In this document: one piece after another, positions 46,210 through 57,637 of the stretch | How positions within the stretch are numbered: the first letter of the stretch is position 1 | Layout: every line of letters begins with the position of its first letter | DNA from: Rhynchospora pubera | Lineage: Eukaryota; Streptophyta; Magnoliopsida; Poales; Cyperaceae | Length of the DNA: 64,000 nucleotides | Reading direction: 5' to 3' | Assembly: GCA_028095005.1 (NCBI GenBank) | Contig: CM051459.1 | Coordinates: 198,005,902-198,069,901 of the forward strand | Translations under genes and position numbers: made by a program | Notes under the pieces: generated by a model | What the model saw: the letters and a program-made list of their open reading frames with translations, nothing else | Databases searched by the model: none | What the model was told of the DNA's origin: nothing

Positions 46210-46630
46210 GAGGATTGCTAAAATGCTATGCATAGCACGGATGGCCTTCGTGCTACGGATTCGTTCTTGCATTTCATGTTTCAAACAACCGATCCAAACC
46301 GTTCATTATCTTCTTCATATTGAAATCTCATTACAAACGAAATTTTACATTTTTTTTAATTTTTTTACTATTTTTTTCAGATTTTTGAAAATACTTAATC
46401 TAATAAATTCTGGACCCTTCAATAACAATGATTTTCAAAAATCTGAAAAAATAGTAAAAAAATTAAAAAAAATGTAAAATTTGGTTTATAATGACATTTC
46501 AATATGTAGAAGATAATGAATGGTTTAGATCGGTTGTTTGAAGGATGAAATGCAAGAACGAATCCGTAGCACGAAAACCATCCGTGCTATGCATAACATT
46601 TTAGCAATCCTCTCTATATATATATATATA
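46194..46630. mobile_element. Foldback MITE 2 bounded by (TA)8
   Basis: 46210-46614 is a second near-complete hairpin: GAGGATTGCTAAAATGCTAT pairs with its inverse ending at 46614, and pairing continues through ATGCATAGCACGGATGG and ATTCGTTCTTGCATTTCAT. It shares the (TA)8 tract 46194-46209 with MITE 1 and has another (TA)8 at 46615-46630. Its central third resembles that of MITE 1 while the ends are unrelated. The 84-codon frame here is an accident. Confidence 0.85.
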
Positions 46631-49559
46631 CACCAAATTTTGGCTATTTTAAGGCTCCGTTTGAATAGGTGTGGGAAGAAGGGAAGAAGTGAAAAGAAGT
46701 ATTGGGAAGTGCGTAACTTTGTGAAGAGTTTGAATTATTTATAATTTATTTCTTCCCTTCTTCCTTCTTCCTACCTTCTTCTCAACGCATCCAAACGGTG
46801 CCTAAAGTACTAATTAATGCAAGCATGACTGAAACTTGTAAATTGCAAGTATGAGCGCGGTGGCACATTATTTGCGGCAAGGCGGGAGTTAGTGGACCAG
46901 GCAATTATTAGTACCTGTAATGTTGACCTAGTTTGATCGACTTAAACAAATTGAACGTTTTTGAACTTAGTTTCGGAAAAAACTAGCTTGTATATATTTC
47001 CCTAACAATTGAAACGACAATAACTTTTAAGGGGTTTAATTCCGTCTAAACTTCTAATGAAACTGGGATGTTAATGTTTTCTCTCACACGAGAAAGACAC
47101 TTTTACTTTTTCTTTTTTTGGTTTTAGAGGACCTCTTAATGTAGTTGCACACTTGCACTGTATGTCTGTATCGGCCAAATTTTTGGGAATCGGGCTGACT
47201 TTCATATTAATGGAACTACAATTCAAGTTCAACCTGTTTGAGTGATTGAGCCGGTTTCAAAAATCAATTTTATGTTTTAACTAATTTACAATACTAAAAA
47301 ATTCTAGAAATGTTAATTCGTAGTATAGGTTAATTAAAAATATTTTTTGAAAATTGAATAAATAATTACTTTGGCTGAATCAGATATTAGACTGAACCAG
47401 ATTTTTCCTTGGCTAGGAGTTGAAATAGGCCAGCGAAAAATAACCAAGCAATTTAAATCGATTAGTCCGGTTCAGAATGATCATCAATTAACATAAAAAA
47501 GACCGTCTATTATCAAATTGTGGTTACAGAGTAAAAGAAACTTCTACTGAATTAAGAAGCAACTTTGTTATCTAAACTTCCAACTAACATCACATTTTTG
47601 GGTACTAGTTGTGGAGTCGTAAGACAAAACAGCTCTTAATCATGCATTAGCAAGAAACTTATCATATACATTAGTTATGAATAAGGGAAAAATTGTACAT
47701 GTTGTAATCAATCATTAAAGAAACAATAACTGCTGGCCTACGATATTAATTCATTGCTAGCCAGACAAGGACATGTCAAACATCCTCGTTCAAACAAATT
47801 CAAAATGCTGTGCATCAGTAATTGCTTAATAGGGTTAGAATTTAATCTTCTCGCTATCAAACTGCACATATATAACCAAGCATGAGATAGGTCATAGACA
47901 AGGACCACTCCCGTTAGATCCAAATGGAGAGGATGAAGTAGTTCACAACTCCCTTGCGTGCCTATTTATCATGGTCACCAAAAATCAACTACTAGCATCA
48001 ATGCGCTTTCATTCACGCTACAATGGCATTTTCCCTTATTGACCATGCTCGCAATTATGGGCTACCTATATCATATTGCTTTGCTTTCAATGAATTAATG
48101 TGCTGATACTGATAGCATGAAAATATTGTTTAGGGAAAAAATACAGTTGTGTCAATACGTCAAGAAATCAGACCTCCGAGCTACAATTATTGAATTTATT
48201 ATTATTATTTATTTGAAATAGTTGACAGAAGCTGGCAACTGAATTATTGAATTTATTTGTAATGATGGAAATTAGTACTTTTACTCTATCAAAAGTGCAT
48301 TCTTCATAATAAGGATACAGTGAATCACAATTTTAGAGTATTTTACTTAAATTCAAGATCCACACCGTTCACCCCCGTCAAGTGATGTTAGTGTACTATA
48401 CAAAAATATTGATGAAGTAATCCAACTTGAATAAAATACAAATTATTATGATTTTGCAGGAAAAACATTGAAGCTTCACGGCCAAAATACAGATTTTCGG
48501 AAAATTGATGACATTTGAAATAATTTAATTAGCAAGGTAAGTACGTAGAAATTAGTCGAGGGAGAGATTAAATTGATTACTACTTGATTTAGTTGATTAA
48601 GATATTAAGATAGACGAGAAAGTAAATCTATCATAAATAGGCAGAGGTATAGCTTGACCGATGTCTTTGAAAAGAATGCAGGTATCGTCAAAATTGTTTT
48701 TATGACCGGTTCTTTGAAACGTACGTATAGCTAGGAGACTGATTCAAACTTTGATATACTGGCTAAGTAATTAAATCCATTTTTTTACGCATAAACAATA
48801 TAAAAGGTAGCGATACCTATTTAAACAATGTAGAAGACTGATTGATTCAAACTTTTCTTTAACTTTGTACGAAATTGTAGGTGAGACCATCGTCTCCCTA
48901 CCTAATAAATAAATAAATAAATAAATAAATCTACCCCTGCACATATGCGTTGAGCTCATTAATTAGCATCCGTTCATTTCTTCAAGTAAAAGAAGCAAAC
49001 TTTATTTATGGGATACATTATACATTATAGAACTCTTTCTAGATCAGTAAAAAATATTCACAATATTTATAAAAAAAATATTAATTGAAGGTACATCGTC
49101 TATGATTTAGATGCGTTATATAAAAAAATAATTTGAAAATGGTATGTATTAGTTGAAAGGACTTGACATATTGAAAATTTAATTTTCGCTGATACATAAT
49201 TAAAAATTAAATAATTCTCAAATTGCAGGATCTTTCTAAATGATAAAAATTACATCCATGTTTTAGATATAAATTTGAGTAATCTTTGACATAAATTGGC
49301 GTTTATTTAAATTACCTATAAAATTTAAAAAAAAAAAACAGAACAAGGACTTGGATGAGACAAAAAAGAAAGTTGGAGTTGCATTTGAAAGCGTTTTTAA
49401 TTTTGAACAGTACCACGTGTCCAGTGCACATTAATACATTATGGACATGGTACAAGGATGAGAAACACCATATTTAACCCCTTCCTTGGTCACACCTTGA
49501 GAGGTTATTTCGGGAGAGTAGTGGGGAACAGAGAGAGAGAGAGAGAGAGAGAGGCATAT
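46631..49559. other. AT-rich spacer upstream of the IRKI-like gene
   Basis: No credible exon or RNA gene. A short (AAAT)n microsatellite lies at 48904-48930 and a GA run at about 49531-49553. CACCATATTTAACCCC (about 49468) could be a core promoter cut off from its gene by the downstream transposon. Confidence 0.4.
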
Positions 49560-51953
49560 GTATGATTGCCAATCGGGATCCTCTGGTCGTTTGCAAAAAA
49601 ACGACCACTGGTCGTTTGCAAATTTGAGCCATCCGATCAAATTGCACGGTCAGATCTCAATACCCCTTTGTTCCGTCCAAAAAAAAAAGAAAAAAAAAGC
49701 AGGATACGCGTATACTCTCCCTCTCTTTCGTATTCCAATTTCGGAAGCCAATTTTGTGTCTCGCGCGCAAAGCAGACCCACTTCTCCCGATTCCTCCCTT
49801 GCGCGCAAACCAAACCCTCTTCATTCGCTTCTACCTCTCGCTGATCGCCGTTGAACCAGTGCGTGATCGCTCTGGATGGAGAGTTCAAGTGGCACTCACA
49901 CTGATCTTCCATTACCAGTACGTGCCTTTTTCAGTTTTGTTGCTATTTTTTTCCCTCGTCGCTGCTCAAATTTGTGTGTCTAAGTGTAAGTTATACATCA
50001 GCATATGAGTTTTCTCTTTGATTCATTCTGTTGTTTAATATACGGATGTAGTTTGACTTGTTGTTAGTTAATAAAGCATGTACTAGTAAAACTAGAAATC
50101 AAAGGTACTAGTTTGTACCGGCGTATATAAAATCAAAGCCACTGGTTTGTACTCGGTTTTTTTTTTTTCCTTCTCGGCTCAGTTTTTCTGGTGCCTTTTA
50201 TTGTAAGCAGTACATCAGGTCTATCAGTATGAGTAGTCACAATCTTGTTATCCTGGGCTATAATTTCACTTTCAAAACTTCCCATTAACATAATATTTTT
50301 ATTATTTTGTTTATATATCATGCGAACCAGCATTTCATTATTCACAAAACCAGCCATCAGTTTAAAATATCAGGACTAACTAGAAGCCTAGAAACAAGGG
50401 AAGCATCATGCCTTCTTTTTAATCATGCATTTCCCGCAAGTTGTGAAATTCTACAAGATCAAAATATCCATCAAAATTCAATCTAATTCCATATGGCAAT
50501 TATGCAATCAATACATGATTTTTTGTCAAGTTTCTAATTTCTTAGTTGTTATTTTCATTTGACCAAGAAGCCTCGAGCGGAGAAGCGCACCGGTTGTCAA
50601 GCTCGCTTATTACAATAAAATTACCTACAATTTTATAACCATTGCAACCTTTTTTTGAAAAAACAGCTACCCAAAAGGGTAACCAGAATGCTTTATTGAT
50701 GCTTAAAACGAAGTTCACATGGAAATACAAAAGGTGATACAAGGAATTATCAGCAAACTATAGAAATCAAAACGTAAAATTACATCCAGAAAATTAACCT
50801 ACTACGAACTACTACTACGACTATATAAAGAAAAGATGCAACTATAAAGCCATCAAACATCCATATTATCCGTATTGCTCCCTTGGTTGCCAGCAACTCT
50901 ATGTGCTCCAGTGTCATAAGTTCCAGTAAACCCCTGAATGCTAAAGGCAAAAAAAAAATTTTAAAAACAGTGTTGGTAAAGCAATCAATTCTGTAGAGCA
51001 ATCAATTATCATTTCTGTACCCCACTATGAAAAAGTTTATAAATTCAAAAAATTATAAAGCAATCAATTGAAAAAGTTTATTCTGTAAAGCAATCAATTC
51101 TTCACTATAAACACAAAGCATAATATATTGTGAACTAAAGCTTCTTTCAATTGATACACATCAGGAGGTACAGGAGCACACCAAAGATTCTATAAAAATT
51201 GATACCATCATTCTCAAACTCTGGAATACTACAAATATTTACATTAGACTTTACCATCATGTATATGCAGATATAAACTCGATAGATAAGGTTTGCAACT
51301 TATATAAAAAAAATCATCTGGAGCTCTAAAGTGATTAACGAGACTCTGTATATAAATCTAAAGCTAGTTACAGATTGATTTTTATTTTCTAATCTCGACA
51401 CCAGCAATCTTCACTATAAACACAAAGGATCAGTTTTTTAGAAAAATTATTCAATGAACTGGCCATTCCAGTAGCTGGTACCAGTATGATGAACAAGTGA
51501 TCACTTGTAAAGCAATCACTCATGTCATGTACCTGTTACCAAGGGGAGGCGGAGAGAGGGACATGAGGCAGAGAGGCGACTAAGAAATAGGTTGGCTTCG
51601 ATCGGAAAATCTAGGGTTTGCTTCGAGAGGAACTGTGTTGCGGAGGATCGATTTGCGAAGGAATCTCCTACAGCAGCCCACTGCGATTCGCTTCCATCGC
51701 TATCTCTCCGTCGATCACTTTCCTCTCTCCTCTCTCAATAGCTTTCTCTCTAAAAGGAATATACGATTTTGAGCATGAAACTGGGTATACGAAGAGAACG
51801 ACGATCGTATTATACGTCTTTTTCTTCTTTTTTTTTCCGGAAGAAGGGGTGTTGATGATCCGATCGTCCATTTAAAACAGACGGCTTGGATATGCAGACG
51901 ACCAGTGGTCGTTTTTATGCAGACGACCAGAGGATCCGGATTCGTATGATTGC
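49560..51953. mobile_element. Mutator-like element, 2.37 kb, 10-bp TSD, possible Pack-MULE
   Basis: The 10-bp repeat GTATGATTGC (49560-49569, 51944-51953) flanks 49570-51943. The ends are CAATCGGGATCCTCTGGTCG and the inverse of GAATCCGGATCCTCTGGTCG, followed by inverted CGACCACTGGTCGT motifs. The GC-richer ends (49740-49920 and 51540-51770) contrast with the AT-rich centre. ATG at 49876 opens MESSSGTHTDLPLP and runs into a GTACGT donor-like site at 49918, as a captured first exon might. No transposase. The family differs from the CCGAAAAATTT elements. Confidence 0.85.
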
Positions 51954-52251
51954 AGTCAAAGATGTTTCACTTCCAAGGAATTGCCTCTGAATTTGTTACT
52001 GTCTCAGGATGCTGATTTGCTGGTCAATTAGTGCATCCCCTGATTTGGTTGCAACGTTGGTTCTGGTTTTAGTTAGCTCTTAAAGGTTTCATTTTTCTTT
52101 CTGATATTTCTTGTACGCTGCAAATCTTACTTGGAAGTTTCGCTTTTCCCAAATTTAAAATTTGGCAATCTCTGAAGAAGTTTCGAGAAAGACTAGATAG
52201 CAGAGGAAGGGAGGGACAAAGTGAGAGAGGGAGAGGGAGGCAACTTTTCCA

Positions 52252-54158
52252 ATGGCTTCTTCTCCTTTCTCTGATTACCTTCATGATTCTGTATCCACTC
52301 ATGTAAGTACTTACAGTAGATGTTTTTTTTTCATTCTTTTCTTAATTTATATTGCCTTCTTTCTTGTTCATATTTCTATGGTTGGAATTTCCATCATGAG
52401 ACGTTCAAAGCAAATGATTAATTTGCAAATATTAACAAGCCAAAATTATTTTATTAGTGCCTACCTATCTGTGTAATTCATAGTACGCCTTGGTACGTTA
52501 TACTGACTGTTGAAATCAGCACCGATATTAAGAGCCCAATAGCCCAAAGCCCATTTCGCATTGAATTTTCTCCAAAGATGAAGAATAATCTAGAAGTAGA
52601 TGGAACTATTTGTATTAAATTATTAATGTAGAATATGTAGATTTCTCTAGTATATATGAACCGAGCTTGTACATGTCGGTTTAGACAATTTAGGAATTAT
52701 CTAGTACTATCTTTTAAACCGACATAGGTTAATATAAATAGGACCTTCATGGTGCATTTTGATTGTGTGCGCACCAAATTAGTTAAAGGTTAGCTAGTGT
52801 ATGTGTATATGTATATGTGTTGTATTAGTATAGTTGAGTAGTAATTTAAGTGTGTTTGTATCGTATCTTTAGTCAACACTGACTTTATAAATTCAGCAAA
52901 AAATCCCCTTTTTTGTGTACAGGGCACAACAGCAACCGTTATCAACCCATGCATAAGCATTAAATAGAATTTTCTCTTAATTTTTATGTTCCATTCATCA
53001 GTCTAATTTATAAATTGTGAAATTTTTTTTTCTTTACATACAGAGACGCAGACATGATGAATTGATAGAAGAGAACAGAGAAAAAAAGCCTCAACTAAAA
53101 ACACCAGGAAGAACCACCAAAGCTACTACAAAAGAAGTATCAGCTCATGAACCTCACCAGTACACAGAGCCTTTTGCACCAACGCTGCCACCACTAGTGC
53201 CTCAAAGAAAGCAGAAGGTGAACCGTCGCTCCATTTCATTTGCAGACTGTCGTCCATCAATTGTTCCTTTAGAAAAAAACAGTGATCGTGGAAGTCATCG
53301 TCACTCAACATCCGATACCAGTGAAGAATGGCGGCTTGTTGCCACCGAACTATCCAAGAAGCTTCTAGCGACAGCCCGTAAGCGTGATGATGCTGTGGTC
53401 GAAGCCTCCCGCCTCAAACAGACAATCTCAGGTACTCTTTTTATACTAATGAAGTGACGATGATTATGATACTTAACCACACAACAACAACAAAAATGAT
53501 GTTGCTGGTATCATCATCATTATTAGTAATTTGTTACAGTCTTCTTTGCAAATCATAAATTTAGAATTAAAAAAAAAAGCCACAAAGAAAGGACATTTTT
53601 CTTTAATCGCGCGCACCTTCAATGGGTTGCTACTTATGCACCATGCTAAATTGCTATTGCAGCTGTCATCTGCATTCACGCAACGCAAATGAAATTTCTT
53701 GGACATATGTGAATCTTCCTGATTAATCTGTTTTGAACTTCAGTTCTCCTTCTATACTTCAATTAAAAATTGTTCAGAGTCCTAAAAAATGATATATATA
53801 TATATATATGCCATTCTAGAGCTCCACCGAGAACTGGCCTCCAGAAATGATGTGCCGAGCCTTGTCGGTTCACTATCAATCGAGAAATTTCTTCGGTCGG
53901 TCTCAGCTGCCAGATCAGCTATCAGGATGCTTGCACGTACGCTGAGCAGTAATGTCAGGCCATATGTTAGCCCCGCAGTTCTGCTTCCCCACCACATGGA
54001 GGCACTGCTTAACCAGATTTTCTATAATGGGTTTGAATTGACAGATGAGGATGAGATGCAAATTGCCGACCCATCTGCCCGGTGTAAGATGAATCAGTCA
54101 GAGTACGGGTCATTGCAAGAACTTAATTGGGATCAGGTAATTATTATTATTATTGTTG

Positions 54159-54189
<31 letters not shown>

Positions 54190-54937
54190 GGGGTTTGTGC
54201 TTTCCTTCCACCTAATTAAATGGATATTAAAAATTGAATTGAAATTCCAACTTAAGCCATTAATGACTAGTTAACATTCTTTTTTCAATTCATTCTGTGG
54301 TTGCTTAAATTTGTATTCCCAGTAAACATTTTTCCAATAAAATTTAGATTTCCTAGCATAATCAGAATCCAATTCTACTTTACATTTTTATAACTTATAT
54401 TTCAATTTAAAGGGTGAAGCTTCCTGATTTCCATCATCAGTACTTCAAAACATATAGTAATTCAAGAGTTAATCAATTTGACAGTACTGATCATTTCAAA
54501 TCCAGGTCCTTATCAAAGGTACACGCCACTACAGTGATAGGCTAAGCCGGTTTTGTGACAGACGAATGAGCGAGGTGGTGGGGTCACTTGGCTGGGCACC
54601 ACGTGTTTGGCCAGAGCACATCCTTCGTGCATTCTTCGGTGCCGCCAAGTCAGCATGGGCTGTCCGGCTCCTGGCACGGTCAGTCCACCCACCAGTGCCT
54701 ATTATGAGAGTTGATCCAGGCACGAGCTTCGACTCTCGGTTCATGGAAGATGTTTCAATGGATGAAACTGATCTTGCACAACCGGTAACTGTCAAATTAT
54801 TGGTTGCTCCAGGATTCAATGTATACACGTCTAGTTCTTGTGTGGTGAAGTGCAAAGTTTTGTGTGGTCCTAAAACTCAAGATGGAAGGAGCAGAAATAT
54901 TGTAGTAGATAATTCTCAAAGGAAAGATGGAAAGTAG
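52252..54937 (+). CDS. IRK-interacting-protein-like (IRKI/GIL1-related) protein
   Basis: Four exons with GT-AG borders and consistent phases: 52252-52302, 53044-53431, 53820-54136, 54506-54937; 395 residues. Order: a short N-terminus (MASSPFSDYLHDSV), a basic/Pro-rich region, a helical segment (EEWRLVATELSKKLLATARK into ELHRELASRN), then the conserved C-terminal domain with LQELNWDQVLIKGTRHYSDR, FCDRRM, WPEHILRAFFGAAKSAW, FMEDV and a final VTVKLLVAPGF...KCKVLCG. This layout matches plant proteins related to IRK-interacting protein, whose founding member binds a leucine-rich-repeat receptor kinase; a role at the membrane or cytoskeleton is possible but not shown here. The conserved C-terminal motifs are complete. 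Intron 1 holds a solo LTR and a Mutator-like element ends about 300 bp upstream of the start codon. Confidence 0.75.
52503..52883. mobile_element. Solo LTR (copia-like) in intron 1
   Basis: 52508-52878 (371 bp) starts TGTTGA and ends TCAACA, with the 5-bp duplication CTGAC on both sides (52503-52507, 52879-52883). It contains a TATA-like AATATAAATAGG near 52733 in the + orientation. No internal retrotransposon sequence remains, as after recombination between two LTRs. Confidence 0.85.
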
Positions 54938-55763
54938 CTATTTATGCAAAAATTGGTAAGGAAGTGTTAGACTTTATATATGTGCATTTATGTGATGATG
55001 ACCAAGAATGTGAGCTAAAAAACATAAGCATGTACGTAGTTTTCCTTTTCCCTTTGTTTTTTTTTTCATTTCATTTCATGGTGTTGATTTGCCTTACAAT
55101 TAACAATAGCCACTCTATATACCTTGTTATATATTACATGACATGTATTGGATTTGAGTTAGTACTTAATTTATTTATTATTCTTTTTCTGAAGAAATAC
55201 AAAAAGTACTTATATGTATTCGTAGTTCTCTGTATTAAAGTTGAAGAGGAACTAAAGTTTATAAATGCTGAAATATAGTGCCTGTTTAATTAAACGCCAC
55301 TGAGGAGACACCATGCAAGGGCCGAAATAAAATCAATTTTAACAGAACTGAAATGCATAAAAGCGAGTTCCATCGTTAGAATTTTAGGAGTAGAAATCTG
55401 ATAATATCTGATGATACACATCCATTTTGATGCGAACTTTTCCCACTCTATAGAAAATTTCCATCTGAAAAAAAGAAAATAAAATAAGTAAGATAATTAA
55501 GAAATAAAAAATTGTTCCTTTCATGACATCAAATAGTAGCATTATATGTGGACCCTCTGCATTTAACTGGTATATTTTTACATCCATTGTTAAGACTTAA
55601 GACTGCATTTCTACTTTCTTTTTTCTTTTTCTTGTCCCCCGTTTTGTGGACCCATTTACCATTCACAATTAGTCAATTTCAGGACAGAAAGCATTGTTCT
55701 GAAACTTCTATTTTTATCGAATATTAATGTTTTGCGCACTGTATTGTATATTTGTACCCGTAA
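54938..55763. other. Spacer between the IRKI-like gene and the Mutator-like element
   Basis: 54938-55300 is probably 3' UTR and flank. The 104-codon frame at 54964-55278 is hydrophobic low-complexity translation of T-rich DNA. Nothing else is recognised. Confidence 0.4.
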
Positions 55764-57230
55764 TCCTCTCTTCCGAAAAATTTAAAAATAGTATTAAATT
55801 AATATAATATATTAAAAATAATATCAATATAATAATATTTTTTTAAATAGTATCACGAGATCGGAATCCCAGATTCCGAACGTAAGATCGGAATCCGAGA
55901 TTCCGATGATTCCGATCTTAGCTTTTTAAATTTTTTATATATTATATTATTTATTTATTTAATTTATTAATTAGTTAAATAATTAGAAAAATACATAATA
56001 TATTGTAAAAATATTGAAAAAATATGGAAAAAATCAGGAATAATTAAATTAAATTTTATATGTAATTTAGTATTTTTTGGGGAAATTAAATTAATTTTCA
56101 TTTTAATTAATTTATTTAATTAAAATATAAATTTTTATAACTTATTTAATTAAATGAATTATACCATTTAGAAAGGATTATAAATTTTCAGAATTTGCAG
56201 GGATACAAATGCATAATCCTTTCAGAATGTTCAAAGTTTTATTAATCCTTTCTGCATTTGCAGGGATACAAGGCATAATTTGAACATTAAAACTTTAAAC
56301 AGGCATAACTTTTGATAGGAAGGTCCGTTTGGCGCAAACGAGGACATTCCGGAAAGCTGGCGACGAGATCTACACATGTTATCGGGGTGAAACCCCATAA
56401 TGACCATTTTTGAAGCCAAAAAACGCTCTCTGGACCTCCAAAATCCACTTTGAAAGTTTGCAAACCTAAAAACCACTCTAAACTACTAAAAATATTTTTA
56501 AAATCATAAATTAATCATTAAAAAGAGAAATGCAGTAAATCAAGTGAATTTAGTCTTTCTTCTCCGTCTCACTAAAACATCAATCTCGTGTGATTCCTTT
56601 CTAACGCAATCCAGAAAGTGCTTCCTTGATCATGAGACTCGATATGATTGTTTAATATATAATATGAAAATAATATATACAGAGGACGGCATCCGGGACG
56701 CATATCAAATGGTTGTTTAAATTAATTAAAAATTTATACTTAATTATTTATTTTTTAATTAAATAAATTAATTAAAAGGAAAATAAATTTAATTTTCCAA
56801 AAAAATACTAAATTACATATAAAATTTTGTTTAATTATTCCTGATTTTTTTATATTTTTTCAATATTTTTAGAATATATTATCTATTTTTTCTAATTAAT
56901 TAACTAATTAATAAACTAATAAAAGGAAAAAAAATTTTTCCAAAAAATACTAAATTACATATAAAATTTAGTTTAATTATTCCTGATTTTTTCCATTTTT
57001 TTAATATTTTTACAATATATTATCTATTTTTCTAATTATTTAACTAATTAATAAATTAAATAAATAAATAAATAATATATAAAAAAATTAAAAAGCTAAG
57101 ATCCGATCTTGCGTTCGGAATCTGGGATTCCGATCTCTTGATACTATTTAAAAAAATATTATTATATTGATATTACTTTTAATATATTATATTAATTTAG
57201 TATTATTTTTTAAAATTTCGGTTCTCTCTT
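55764..57230. mobile_element. Mutator-like element, 1.45 kb, 9-bp TSD
   Basis: 55773-57221 has ends CCGAAAAATTTAAAAATAGT and the inverse CCGAAATTTTAAAAAATAAT, the third copy of the family in this window. Flanks TCCTCTCTT (55764-55772) and TTCTCTCTT (57222-57230) match at 8 of 9 bases. The arms contain palindromes (GGAATCCGAGATTCC, AGATCGGAATC) and pair over about 0.4 kb. The centre (56200-56620) is a non-coding insert. Its right end is 416 bp upstream of the CTR9 start codon. Confidence 0.85.
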
Positions 57231-57637
57231 TGAAGCCTTGACGGCCCAAATTGAAAATCTGGGTCCAAAATGCCCAAGGTCCGCTAGTAGTAGTGGGACC
57301 GACTATCAAACTGCACACATGAAACGCAGTAAAAGCGCGTCCACATACAATCAAGAAGATTCACCGTCTATCTCTCCTCCCTCGATTAGGAAAGGAAATA
57401 ACTCGACAGAAGTAAAAGGAGAAACTGAGTTAAGCCAAGCCAAGCCCAGGGTTTATCCCTGTAGACCTTCCTAGTGTCCTTTCGAGCGCTAAATCTCTCG
57501 ACTTCTAGGGTTTCGCATAGATTTTAGGAGGCTAACGCGAATTCTAGTTCTTCTGGTTCCTTTCTCTGACGAGAAAAAGTTTTCTGATATCATCAGATTT
57601 TGTGGGTTATTTTGTTTCCGCATTGTCTGATTTGGGG
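57231..57637 (+). promoter_or_regulatory. CTR9 promoter and 5' UTR region
   Basis: About 400 bp remain between the Mutator-like element and the start codon. TCTAGGGTTT near 57510 resembles the AAACCCTA box common in promoters of plant housekeeping genes. No TATA box could be assigned, as is frequent for such genes. Confidence 0.5.

Noticed and set aside
46223..46744. ORFs of 84 and 68 codons
   Set aside because: They fall on the arms of a foldback MITE and beyond, with no protein-like conservation.
54964..55278. 104-codon hydrophobic ORF that could be a membrane protein
   Set aside because: T-rich 3' flank of the IRKI-like gene; Phe/Leu/Ile bias is expected by chance and no motif is seen.
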